A stretch of DNA of 64,000 nt from Aquatica leii (lineage: Eukaryota > Arthropoda > Insecta > Coleoptera > Lampyridae): the NCBI GenBank assembly GCA_035610365.1, contig CM069437.1, positions 30,523,507 to 30,587,506 of the forward strand. Reading direction: 5' to 3'. The translations under genes were made by a program, and so were the position numbers. The notes under the pieces are model-generated. The model was not told where the DNA came from. It made no database searches and saw nothing but the letters and a program-made list of their open reading frames with translations. Numbering within the stretch: the first letter of the stretch is position 1; each line of letters starts with the position of its first letter. Below are positions 43,376 to 54,643 of the stretch, piece after piece.

Positions 43376-46300
43376 CTTACTTTCTGAACCGATTGATTTG
43401 ACACTTTCGTTAATTCTGCAACTTTGCGAAGCAACGTTGTTAAACAAATGGCGATTTAATGCAAAACTTTAATTTGGATCTTTTTATATAAAATTTTTGA
43501 CTGCTTTATCTTGATATTTAATACAGAACCAGTTGCTTCAAATTTCCGCACAAGAATTTGCACGTAAACATTTTTATGCAGATGATTTGCATTGAATGCA
43601 GTAACCGCTCGTAGATTGTAAATTTAAGAGTTGACAGCATCTCGCCAAACCTAATTATTTGCTAATTATTACAAAACCGTCAAATAGAATGTCACGTTTT
43701 TGGCATTATTAAAGCCCTTTTCGACGATGTATCATAAGTGAGGAGTTGAAATTTACATTTTTGCAGTTGGGGTGTCCGGATGTGAACGGGTAAGTGAGGG
43801 TGTGCCACTGACTATGTCTATATGGTTCCCCCACAGTATTGTCGAAACGAGTGTTTAATATTATTTTTTGTTGTAAATATTTTTCTAATCCAAAATTTTC
43901 ACATTAACACACTGTATATTAAAATAATACAAATGTTACATTTTTTAATTAATTTTTAAAACAAAACAAAATGTTAATATAAGAATAACAGGATACAGTC
44001 AAATTAAATCATTAAATTTAATACTATGTTTTACACACATAGTTATTGAGCAAGGACAATGCCAAATTCAAGTACAGATTAACTAACATAACTAGTAATT
44101 TAGTCTAAAATAATTAAATTTTTTGTCTGACCACAAAAAACAAAATAATCGATATTTTATTTTAAACGGTTATTAAGTGCTTTAGTCAATTGGTAAAAAC
44201 TAAAAGCAATTTAATACAAAATTCGCTGCTAGCAAACAAGCTTTACTGCAACGCCTTGTTATTAATTTTCTTGTTTTTTCTTACATCTTTGATTACTAGG
44301 ACAATGCAAAAACGTTAAATCTTACGTAGTATCATTAAGAAACAATTACACTCAAATTTAATATTAAAAAACAAAAACAAATTAACGTAATTATAATTAC
44401 AACACATTTTTTTAAAATTATTTGTAACATTTATATTTTAAAAAATTTACCGTTTGTTATATAACACTATATATTGTGAAAATGAGAAAGTTTTTTGAAA
44501 ATGATTAAGAGTGACAAAATCTGATGCTTTCAATATAACGTTAAAAAACGTCAACGCGTGCACTAGAAACCACTTAGTTTGCTACATGTCATGCTTATAA
44601 TTCAAGACTATGCTGGCGTGTTCTCTTAAATGTATTGAAAAGCACAGGTTTAAATTGTGACAACTAAATTATCTATTACGGCAATACGTTTTCTAAATGT
44701 TTTTGTTTACTGTAACAAATATTTTATTACACAATCCAATTATAATATAATTACATAAATTTGTTTACAATAACGTTTTTAAAATGTACGATACGTTATA
44801 CTGTGCTGAGTTTTCAGTAAAGTTTACAATAATCGCCGAATAAGTGCTTATGGTAATAACTAAAATACAAAACCGGGAGGGGCACATTAATCTTGGATCT
44901 AACAGCTTAAATGGAAACTTTATACTGTACTTGAATAACTATTTATACAAATCTATTCAAATAGAAAACAATACCAAAAAGTCTAAAACTAGATAGATAC
45001 TGTTTTGTTAGACAAGGCCAAAATTTTCTATTATAACAATAATCGTGATTAAATTATAACATAATGCAAAACGTGAGTTGTTTAAAAACAAAACATAAAA
45101 CAGATAAAGCATTGAAATATATTTATTATCAAACTACTAAAAAACAAATACCGTCATAAATCTAAAGTTGTTAAAAGAATTATAAAGTTTCTATAAAAAT
45201 ATTTAGTTTTTCACTACGTACAATTTATTATTTTTTTTGCATTTGTAATAATAAATCTTTGTATAGATCTATAAGTAAATATTTAACGTTATGCAAAAAC
45301 GTTATATTAAAAACATCTAATATTTATTTTTCATTTAGTAATTTAAAGTCTTAAAAGTTTTAAAACCCAACACACAGTGAAAAACGTTTTAATAATTAAA
45401 AAAAAACACCGTTTAAATTTTTTCCACACGCAAAAAATGTCAATTGAATTTAGTATTTTTACGACTTTGATGTGACTCAGCATTTTGTTGGGTACTAACT
45501 GATAGTGAATTTACCCCATCAAATCGTATCTCAAAATACGATTTCAACAGAAGCAGATGGATAATGTGGTGCATTTGTTGATTTACAACCTTCTGCGTTC
45601 GATGACACAAACTGCTGTAGCGTCAATTCTCTCCATAAATATTATAATAGAACGATCTTTACCTTTTCCAGCTTTGCACTTTAATGTAACTTTACTCACT
45701 CTTTCTGTTCGTTGCTTACGTGATTCTGCATTACAAAAGTTATATTTCTATTGTTAGTATACATTTTTTAATTGTGAATCTAAAGTAAATAACATAAATT
45801 ATTTTACATCAGACATTATTCAAAAATTTAAGTTGAAAACTGTAAGAAGAATGATTATTATCTAATGTAATGAACTTAATTATACAATTTTTACTTAACG
45901 TTGTTCGTTGATCGAAGATATTCTTTGTTATAATACTTTTATACTATAAAAATCAGAAACAGGGCGACGTTCTCTCATCAACTCGTCACGCTAGTTCTTA
46001 AATATTTATTTATTTATGGTATTTAAACAACAGATAAAAAATACGCATATAAGTGTTGTAGACGCAACTTAGCAACTTAAAGTTTATCAACAATATTGTT
46101 ATTTCACCAGTGGCGTACTGATACAGTGGCAGGCCTTAATAACAGTCGTTGGTGCGAGCTCGTAAAATTATAAGTGTGATTGGTTATCTCTGATATTTAA
46201 TATACAAAAATTTTAAAGTAACAGCTTTAAAAACTTGATACGAATATATCAGTGTTGTGTTTGAAATAAAAATGTTCAAAAAGTAATGTATGCTGCCGGG

Positions 46301-46829
46301 CCTTTCGTGGTCCGGGCCCGTGTTCCATAGAAACGTACGGAACTTAATCAGTACGCCATCGTGTTTCACAAAGACTCTCTTAAAACATCAAAAACTATTG
46401 GGTTAGAGATGAATTTTGCAAAATAAGTCAATTGAACCTTATTTATGTATATACCGAAATGTATGGTTTGTCCGCAAGAAGAGTTCAAAGTGTACTTAAA
46501 AAATTACATTTTTTGACGCTGTTCAGAATTGTGTGTAACAAATTAAAAGAAATTTGGCAAATATGCGTTTTAGAACTTTATCTTACTTTTAATATATATA
46601 TAAACTTAAAAATAATTGTAGAAAGGTTAAATAAAACCGTTCTCATCCCCTTGTATTTTTTTAAATATTTTTTAAGGGTTGTAATACGGCTCTAAAACTT
46701 ATTATTCATTGCTTTGTTTTTTGATTTTTGTAGAAACTCCGTGTTTGGCATAGTTTTGAACACTGATAACCGATGTTTTTAGTACAAGTTTAATAAAATT
46801 GTAATACCAAATTTAGTTGGTGGTAGACA
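43376..46829. other. AT-rich DNA without recognised genes
   Basis: A plus-strand open frame at 45557-45757 (66 codons, including RSLPFPALHFNVTLL) has no recognised motif. A GC-rich patch at 46290-46320 (GCCGGGCCTTTCGTGGTCCG) stands out, but I cannot assign it. Nothing else is supported. Confidence 0.35.
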
Positions 46830-47780
46830 CAAAGACAAAACTTTTTTGACAACAAGTGTTTAATGTGGCCTCCACCTTCATTAATGCAGAGGTCAATTTA
46901 ACGTAAAAAGTTGAAAGGCACCCTTCTTAAAACATCGTCTTATTCTCGTAGTGCGTTTAAAACATTTTGAATTCTGTTCCACAGTTGTTTCGAATTATTA
47001 AGGTAAACTTTTTACGCTTATGTTTTTAACACTCTTTACAAGAAGAATTAAATATGGAGATCGCGGAGGGTGCTTCTTGTCGTCGTGCATGAAAAACATT
47101 TTTTGGCGCATATTAAGAAGCAAGTCTTCTACTAATTCTGAAAAATTTTCTTGAAGAAAACGAAGGTAACTAGCTCCATCCAGACAATCAGGCAATCGGA
47201 ACGGCCCAACCATAAAATTGCAAATAATTGCGACTCAGACATTAAACTTAAATTCTCATTGATAATGTTTACCTTTAATAGCATGTGGATTTTTATCTGC
47301 ATAAATATGCTCATTGTGTAGGTTCGTCGTGCCACGACATGTAAAACAAGACTCATCAGTAAACAAAATAGTGGAATCTGTTATTGATTACTCTGCGCTC
47401 CCGAACAATTTGGAAAAATTTAAACGTGCTTAGTCAAATGGAAATAATTTTTGCATTGGCTGAATGTGGAATGGACAAAATAATTGATCTCGAAATATCC
47501 GACTTACAGTGTTTTTTCAAATTCCAGTCTCTCCTTACAATGTTCTGGTACTGGTCTCAGGATTGTCATCAGTTCTTTGAAGAACAGCATCTTCCGCAAT
47601 GAGTGTTTGGGTTTGTCAAGATTTCCCAGCGTTATTTCTGACTGATTTCAAGCTTCCTGGTTCTCGAAGATGTCATTCGATTTGGGCAAAAGTTTTTTAA
47701 TTCGGAATTCTTCTTTTTGGATACTTCTTTCGATACACGCGTACCCTTTTGAGGTGGTTGCCTTGGCCGAATCTAAGAAC
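46830..47780 (-). pseudogene. mariner/IS630-type transposase relic
   Basis: Read on the minus strand, pieces from about 47640 give DDNPETSTRTL with GETGI and KNTVSRIFRDQLFCPFHIQP, then QKLFPFD: a helix-turn-helix and the H-P-Y-H-x-Q region. Then ILFTDESCFTCRGTTNLHNE (first catalytic Asp), MVGPFRLPDCLDGASYLRFL (46998-47213), ENFSELVEDLL and MFFMHD (second Asp). The tail (EQ, NVLNA, then CIN-like pieces near 46870-46960) matches the family C terminus. The stretch after MFFMHD is cut short (goes straight to HPPRSPYLILL), so a deletion removed the block between second and third catalytic positions. Stops and frameshifts are frequent. Confidence 0.75.
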
Positions 47781-48939
47781 TAATAGCATGTCGACCTGTT
47801 TATACTATAATTAAACTTGAACTAAATATATCGGAGATTTTACAAGACTTTAAAAATAAAAATTATAAGCAAATTTTTCCGTTAAAAAAGCCTTAGAGCC
47901 GAATTACCACCGCTAAGAAAATTATCAAAAAAGAGTGAGAAGCGTTTTTAATCTTTCTACAATCAAATTTGTTTTTTTTTATTACTGAAAGTAGGGTAGT
48001 CTGCTAAAATTTATTTTTGCCAAATTTCATTAAATTTGTTATACGCATTTCTGAACTTTTTGAACTTTTCTCACGGATAAACTGTGGATTTTAGTATACA
48101 TACAAGTAAAGTCCAATTGACTTATTTTTACCTCTACAATACAATGCAGCTATATTTTACCACAATTTTGGAAAACTGGAACAGACAACGGCTGATAAAA
48201 ATAAAAAACTTTGAAATGTATGTGTGTATTATAGTTGTGATAGACCTGTAATTGCATAACGTAATTTATTCTACTATAAAATCAGAAAAAAATTTCGTTT
48301 TTAAACATATTTGAAATAGAAACCTTAGCGCCGCAGTCCCTTTTTTTACCAGAAATTAGAACCGGCAACAAATCACCAAAAAGCCACAGGAGAAACGAAA
48401 GTATCAGTCAAAACACAAATTAAAAAATGTTCTACAGTATCTTCAAAAACATAGTTTTTTACAGTGCAGAAATGTGACCACAGAGATAAAATATGAGAAG
48501 ATGCCAGAAATTACTATGAAGAGACTAATAAGATCAAAAGACATTGAGAGTAAAACAATTAATCGCCAAATTATATGAAAACGGGATAAGTAAAAAGAAT
48601 GTCAGAACAATGTTGGCCAAAGAAAGTTACTGAATGGTCGCGTCTAAAATCAGAAGAAGACAAATAGGAAACGTATATAAAGTCAGCAGTACAAAAAAGA
48701 AGCTTAAAGAAAAGACACTAAAAAGATGAATTTTAGAAACAAAAAACAGAAAACTTTAGCAATAAAAACTGCAAGTAAAAATTGTTGTCGTCGAGTAGCA
48801 AGTAGCTAAAACCAAACCGCTTTGTCATTTAATACAACTTTTAACAAATATTTCTAGTGTTTTTACTTTTATCGTTTATAATCAATAATAGATAAATTTT
48901 ATCTACAGAAAAGTTGGAAGAACAATATACTGTACTTTC
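47781..48939. other. AT-rich DNA, possible faint retroelement remnants
   Basis: At 48450-48700 short pieces such as KKVTEWSRLKSEEDK recall the W-x-P region near the RTE C terminus, but the match is too weak to call. Otherwise featureless. Confidence 0.3.
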
Positions 48940-49230
48940 ACAAATGCATTGACAGTACACAAAGGTATTGACAGTAGAGTACAGTGTTTTTCCACTGCTG
49001 AAGAGCCCCAAAAAGGCAAAACGGTCGTCTAGTAGTTTACTCTGGCGGCATTTTTACATTTGAATTGACATTGCTACCTTAGAATGTTTACACATTGTGA
49101 TATTAGTCCGCGGTTTATTTAAAACTTATTTGAATTACGCAGGTATAAAATCAGATTCTCTATAGCCATATCATCCATGCATAGTAAATTTATACTATGA
49201 GATGACTCTGCGATCGTCTTTCACTCATGT
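48940..49230. repeat. Dispersed repeat cluster (copy 2 of the hairpin repeat plus an inverted block)
   Basis: At 48940-49050 the reverse complement contains GCCAGAGTAAACTACTAGAC and following sequence that matches 59705-59800. Next, 49070-49230 matches the repeat at 26300-26510, including a hairpin at 49107-49143 (CCGCGGTTTATT against TTGAATTACGCAGG). No coding content. The two blocks may be parts of one larger non-autonomous element. Confidence 0.55.
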
Positions 49231-51366
49231 TAATTCTTAAGGTAATTGTAAAAGTATTTATATTTGACAACACATTATTTTAGTTTAGTAGCAATCATAC
49301 CCAGAATAGTAAAGTTGTGTTTAATTTATTGCAAATGCAAAATTGTTATCTGAAAACCAATTATGGACAACAAAATTTGGAAAACTTACATATAAGCAGC
49401 AAGAAGTGTATTTGGTTTTCATGATAAAAGGCTAGTGCTAGTAATGGTGAATAAAGCAATGACCAATCTAAAAACGAATGGTTTATACCCCAGCAAGAAA
49501 CAGGTGATCTAGAATTGAAAAAAACGATGTTAAAGTCAATAGCAAATTTGACAGATGTAGTACCAACAATCATATTTCTAGTGTTTTTTTTAAAGAATAT
49601 GATTTTACAAAAAGCTACATAAAAAATAATGTTTGTTATTCCTATCGAAAATTTCATAGCATAACTATGCTACTAGAGAGTTCCCGCAGAGTTTCCGGTA
49701 AATGGTAACGCTATGTTTCTACAACTGCGCATGCGCACAAAATATCGTAACACTAAATAATTACCGGTATACGTTAAATTCGCTAAAATAGCCGACTAAA
49801 TACCGTAAACGGTATTTGTGTGTGAAGTTGCGTGGAAACTTTTGATTTGTATACATAACTTATAATGACATTGACATTGCATGTTTTGAACAAACATTCA
49901 AAATATGAAACGTTTTAAATGTTATAGAACTGTCTGCTTAACATCGGAATATCGTATGTGCGAGAACTCTACATTTTCAACCAACCGCTAATCGGCAATA
50001 GCGTATAATTCACGATTTAGCAAGTGTTTGTGAAAACTTTTTGTTATGTACTTTCGACGCTTGTTACGCAAATTACTGTTAGCAGGTTGGTTAAGGTTTA
50101 GGACGGTTCTCTCTTTTTATAAGTTTTAAACTGAAAAAAATTCTTTTTTTTAAGGTCCATATCGATTATATAGAATGATCTAGGAACCTCCGGACGCTGT
50201 TTATGGAATTTCTATGTGGTAATTACCGTTTGATTCCTAGTCAAACTTATCGACAAGTAAGGTACTAAACAACAACTGTTTTAATTATATCTTATAATTT
50301 TTATCTTCAACCTTAAGTTTGTGTTAGTCAATTAATTTGATTTCGCCGTATTAATAATTTTTCTAATTTGTAACATTCAACATTCTAATCGCAAATTGTT
50401 TTAAAATTTTACGTTTGTAACTTTTAAAAACTTTTATGACGTAATACAGTAACACTCGTCAAGTTTCGTTTAAGAAGATTATAATAAAGCCAGATTTAGG
50501 CACATAATCGTCGTACGTAAGCTTACATATTACGCTTCTTGTCGACTACAAATACTTAAGGGATAGTGAAAATTACTACTCAATTTCAAGAAACTTTGGT
50601 GGGGTAAGTGTTTGCATATTTTCTTTCTTTAAGCAGTGTTAATTATTGCAATTGTCGATTTGTAATGTGTCACAACTATACGTAAGATAATTAGTTAATC
50701 AACCAAATAAGATAATTGCAAATAGAACGCTAAAGATCATGCAACTGGCTAAATTAATGCATATAGAGGATACTCCTAGTTTAGCAAGACCATCCCACAA
50801 TGAGAATTGTGAGAATTATACAAACTTTCCCGTGGTTTTAGATTTTAACCTATAATATAAACGCAGATAATTTTATTTATAATGCTGTTCCTACATTACG
50901 GCATCATAATATAGGTACGTATTTACGTAATAACACAATATTGCAGCTTCAGGTGATGTTCAAATGGAGTTTGGTAACAATACTGACAAAGTCATACTCT
51001 TTGTTCTATTACTAGAAGTGCCAGAGCAATTGCATGGCTTACTTGTCAATTCTGATGACTCTGACGCTGATGGCAGATATGTATCCGATGAGAAACAATT
51101 AGAACGAGAAAGTAAGAAACAAAAGGTAAAACCTGCACTGTGAAAAAAAAACATAAGACAAAAACACTATGGTGTGGTGTTTACTTGTGGCACGCATTCG
51201 AGAATCTATCGAAGCAAGAAGTGGAAACAGAGTGTTTACTAGATGTAAATGTGTGCCATAAATTGTTTATGTATATATATATAACCAGAACTTTAACCGC
51301 GTGCAGTTATGTCTGCTTTTCAGCTTTCTTAATCCGTTATTTGGGATGGATTAGTTCCCGATTGTC
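49231..51366. other. AT-rich DNA without recognised genes
   Basis: Around 50955-51140 a plus-strand frame reads VNSDDSDADGRYVSDEKQLE, acidic and then basic, reminiscent of the N-terminal region of piggyBac-like proteins, but unsupported by any catalytic motif. A TGCGCATGCGCA palindrome lies at 49726-49737. Confidence 0.35.
49726..49737. promoter_or_regulatory. NRF-1/Ewg-type palindrome TGCGCATGCGCA
   Basis: The 12-mer matches the known consensus YGCGCAYGCGCR of NRF-1 family factors (Ewg in flies) exactly. Such sites mark promoters of housekeeping genes. No gene is recognised beside it, so it may instead be part of a transposon end or chance; in AT-rich DNA a perfect match is notable. Confidence 0.3.
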
Positions 51367-51380
51367 TTTTTTTTTTTAAT

Positions 51381-52364
51381 TTATATTAATTTTTTGCTAG
51401 TCTTTGCTTCTTCTGCGATTCTAGACCATTCCGTTCTGTTATGGCATTTTACTTTCCAGTTTTTTATTTCTAACGTTTTTAGGTCGTCTACACCATCGTC
51501 AATCCATCTGATCTTCGGCTTGCCTCTCTTCCTGTTTTCTGTTGGTTTCCATTCAGTTACTATTCTTATTGTTTTCGTTTTATCCTTTCTCATTACGTGG
51601 CCTAACCATTTTATTCGTTGTGATTTTATATAGTTAACGATGTCCTCACCTTTCATTTGGTCTCTTATCTCGAAATTCATTCTTGGTCTATATTTGTTCT
51701 CTCCCGTGTTGATTGGTCCCAGAATTTGCCTTATTATTTTTCTTTCAAAAATTCTTAATTCCTCGTCTTCTTTTTTTGTCATTGTCCATGTCTCTGACGC
51801 ATATACTACTACTGGTCTTATCAAAGTCTTATAAATCTGGATTTTAGCATTTATGCTTAAATGTTTATTGTTAATATATTTTTTATTTGCGTAGTAGCTT
51901 CTGTATCCCTCTTGTATTCTTTGTTTGGTTTTGTCATTATCTTTATTTTTTCTGTTGTATATAATGGTGCCTAAGTATTTGAATTTTTGCACACTTTCTA
52001 TTTTATGATTTCCTACTTTTATAAATTTTTCTTTGTTACTATTACTATATTTTAAGTATTTGGTTTTCTCTCCGTTGATTCTTAACCCAATTTTTTTTGT
52101 TTCCTCGTCTATTTTTATGGCAGCATCTATCATTCCTATTTTAGTTCTACTTATGATTACTACGTCATCGGCGTAAGCAATAATTTGTGTGTTTTTGACG
52201 TTTATTGTACCTTCTATTTTTGTTCTTTTAATTGCATTGTCTAGCACTATATTGAATATTAAAGCTGATAGAGTATCTCCTTGCTTTACTCCTTCCTTTA
52301 CTTCAAAGCTTTTTGTTGTTATATTTCCCACCTTCACTACTGCCGTTGTGTCCTCTAATGTCAT
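51381..52364 (-). CDS. Reverse transcriptase C-terminal portion, RTE/I-like element
   Basis: The 327-codon frame begins at an internal ATG just after a frameshift. It contains EGVKQGDTLSALIFNIVLDN (motif B), IIAYADDVVIIS (motif C, both Asp intact), GLRINGEKTKYLKY, KFKYLGTIIYN, and the C-terminal VYASETWTMTKKEDEEL, RIFERKIIRQILGP, RIKWLGHVMRKDKTKTIRIV, and GKPKIRWIDDGVDDLK followed by W-S-R-I-A. All signature residues are present. The stop TAA at 51381-51383 lies about four bases before the A-rich 3' end. Confidence 0.9.
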   Translation of the reverse strand: MTLEDTTAVVKVGNITTKSFEVKEGVKQGDTLSALIFNIVLDNAIKRTKIEGTINVKNTQIIAYADDVVIISRTKIGMIDAAIKIDEETKKIGLRINGEKTKYLKYSNSNKEKFIKVGNHKIESVQKFKYLGTIIYNRKNKDNDKTKQRIQEGYRSYYANKKYINNKHLSINAKIQIYKTLIRPVVVYASETWTMTKKEDEELRIFERKIIRQILGPINTGENKYRPRMNFEIRDQMKGEDIVNYIKSQRIKWLGHVMRKDKTKTIRIVTEWKPTENRKRGKPKIRWIDDGVDDLKTLEIKNWKVKCHNRTEWSRIAEEAKTSKKLI

Positions 52365-53304
52365 TTTAACTAAGTTTATTAACTTTTGTGGTATCTCCCT
52401 TTTTTCATTTCTGTCGGTATGTTAGCTCGTATTATTTTATCAAATGCTTGCTTGAAGTCTATGAATAATATGTGTAGTGTTATGTCATATTCATTAGCTT
52501 TTTCCAATATTTGTTGTAATATATATATTGCATCCGTCGTTGATCTCCCCGGCCTGAAGCCTTGTTGGTAATCTCCTATTTTAGTATCTGCATATTCTTG
52601 TAATTTATTTTTGATTAATTTTGACAGTATCTTGTAGGTTACATTTCACAGGTGTATTCCTCCGTAATTCTCACACTCTTGCATATCTTGTTTTTTGTGT
52701 ATTGTTGTTACTATTCCTTTTCTCCATTCTTCTGGCATATATTCTTCCCTCCATATTTGACTTATTAATTCTTGTATTTTTTATGTAGTTTTTCACCTCC
52801 GTTTTTGATAAACTCCGCAATTATGTTATCACTTCCGGCTGCTTTGTTATTTTTAAATTTTCTATTGCTCTTTTCACCTCCTCTAGAGTTGGTTTGTGTA
52901 TTTTTAAGTCTACTGTTGTATTTGCTGGTGTATTTATATTTGTCTGTGTTTCGCTACTGAATAGCTTTTCAAAGTAGTTTCTCCATATTTGTTGTATTTC
53001 AGTTTGTGTATATTTTGTGACGCCTTTTTCATCTTTGAAACCTCTTGGTTTTATTTTATAATTTCTCTTTTCTTGCCTTATTCTTTGATAAAACATTTTT
53101 GTATTTCTATTTTTATATTCTTCTTGTATTTTTAATCTTATTTTCGTTCCATTCCCTTTTTTCTTTTGCATCTATTTCTTGCTATTGCGTTTGCTTCTTT
53201 ATATAATTGTTTGTCTTCTTCTGTTTTTGTTTGCAGCCATTTTATCCATTTTCATTTTTGTTTTGCATGCTTCTTCACATTCTTGATCGTACCATTCTTT
53301 ACTC
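52365..53304 (-). pseudogene. Reverse transcriptase N-terminal portion with homopolymer frameshifts
   Basis: Joined frames give NEWYDQE-like linker sequence near 53280, KIQEEYKNRNTKMFYQRIRQ and NYFEKLFSSETQTN (52821-53171), then the entry region NNKAAGSDNIIAEFIKNGGE, EEWRKGIVTTIHKKQDMQE, NYGGIHL followed by a TGA (about 52648), NVTYKILSKLIKNKL, GDYQQGFRPGRSTTDAIYIL and LFIDFKQAFDKIIRAN (motif A). Breaks occur at short A runs near 52395, 52785 and 52850, each one base short of the expected frame, plus others near 53160-53300. Confidence 0.75.
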
Positions 53305-54461
53305 TTATCCATTTTTTTCACCTATCCATTCTTCCGCTGTCACTAAAATACTTGTTTTTATGTTATTCCATTCCTCTTCTATTCCATTTTTACTTTTTTT
53401 ATGCTCATCATCTATTTTTTGTTGGAGTTTTTGTGTTATACCTTTTTGTAGTTCTTGTTGTATCTTTACGTCTTTAATTTTTTCTGTATTCCATCTGCTC
53501 TTCATCTTGTTTTTAACGTTGTCTTGTGCTATACTTTTCTTTTCTTTCATGGTTGCAATTACTAGAACATGATCTGTGTCTGCAGTAGCTCCTCTGTACG
53601 ATCTAACATCTTCTATGTTTTTTAATAGTTTTTTTGTTATTAAGACATGGTCAATTTGACTTTTTGTTACCTGATTTGGGTGATTCCATGTGATTTTATG
53701 TTTGGTTGGGTGGGGAAATTTAGTACTAGCTAAGTATAAATTCATTGCAGCTGCTAGATTACAGATTCTGTTTCCATTGTCGTTAGTTTTTTCGTGTATT
53801 GTGTTTTTTCCCGCTACAGTTTTTATGTGATCTTCTTTTCCTACTTGCGCATTCAGATCTCCTAATATTATTAGAGTATCATATTTTGGAGTTTTCTCGC
53901 ATTCTCTTATAAGTTTTTCATAAAAATCTTCTTTTTTCTCATTTGTATCTACTTCTGTTGGTGCATATACACATATGAGGGTGGTATTACTTATTTGTCC
54001 TCTTATTCTAAGCTTCGATATTCTGTCATTTATAGCTTCAAATTTTATAATATTTTTCATTTGCTTTTGGGTTACTATAAACCCTGTTCCATTGTTACCT
54101 TGTTTTTTCCTCCGTTCCAAAATATCGTGTAGTTACTCTTGTTTATCTCACCTTCTTCTGCCCATCTCAGTTCTTGTATTGCTATGATATCTATTTTATA
54201 TTTTTCTAAAGTTTGTACAATATCTCTTATTTTTCCTGGTTGTATCATTGATCTTATATTCCATGTTCCAATTTTTATTTTGCCTTGCTTTTTCTTTTTT
54301 ATATTTCTTACTTCTACTTCGCTTTTGTTTTTCCTTTTTTCTGTTTTTTTAATTATTTGTGTAGTGCATGTTACTTTTTCATTATCCTTTTTCATTGTTT
54401 TATAAATAGAGAAGAAGAAATAGAAAAATATATATGTATATATGTTTTGTATAGATATCAC
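53305..54461 (-). pseudogene. AP-type endonuclease of RTE/I-like ORF2, one frame break
   Basis: Two overlapping frames (54461-54075 and 54120-53305) cover the complete domain: KIGTWNIRSM with the catalytic N, IIAIQELRWAE with the Glu, a G-T-G-F-I-V strand, ICVYAPTEVDTNEKKEDFYE, LIILGDLNAQVGKEDHIK with GD-N, then KITWNHPNQVTKSQIDHVLI and SYRGATADTDHVLVIATMK with the DH pair. All catalytic residues are visible. The N-terminal part before TWNIRSM is lysine-rich (EKRKNKSEVEVRNIKKKKQG). Role: nicking the insertion target. Confidence 0.85.
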
Positions 54462-54508
54462 TAAATTTGTAGATATACGTATAAGCGTGTAGACAAATAA
54501 ATAAATCG

Positions 54509-54538
54509 ATATATGTATATATATATATATATATATAA
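54509..54538. repeat. (TA)n microsatellite between ORF1 and ORF2
   Basis: A run of alternating T and A with one G lies in the inter-ORF spacer of the RTE/I-like element. It probably expanded after insertion. Confidence 0.6.
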
Positions 54539-54643
54539 ATAAAATATGTAAAAAATATCACAGTTTATTTTCGTAGATTCTGGACGTCACAACATTTATA
54601 TCACAGTTTATATATATCACAAGTTCTTTATCTGCAGTTAGTT

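Noticed and set aside
46184..46369. 61-codon minus-strand frame over a GC-rich patch
   Set aside because: No motif, no coding support in neighbouring frames; probably chance.
49361..49657. 98-codon minus-strand frame
   Set aside because: No recognisable domain; the opposite strand also has coding-like pieces, so neither direction is supported.
50960..51154. Possible piggyBac N-terminal domain (SDDSDADGRYVSDEKQLE on the plus strand)
   Set aside because: Only an acidic composition match; no DDE motifs, TTAA sites or terminal repeats could be tied to it.
53166..53572. Hydrophobic plus-strand open frames rich in F, L and S, suggesting membrane proteins (also 54139-54405, 55051-55356, 55780-56055)
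   Set aside because: They are antisense to the purine-rich ORFs of the minus-strand retroelement; T-rich codons mimic membrane segments.
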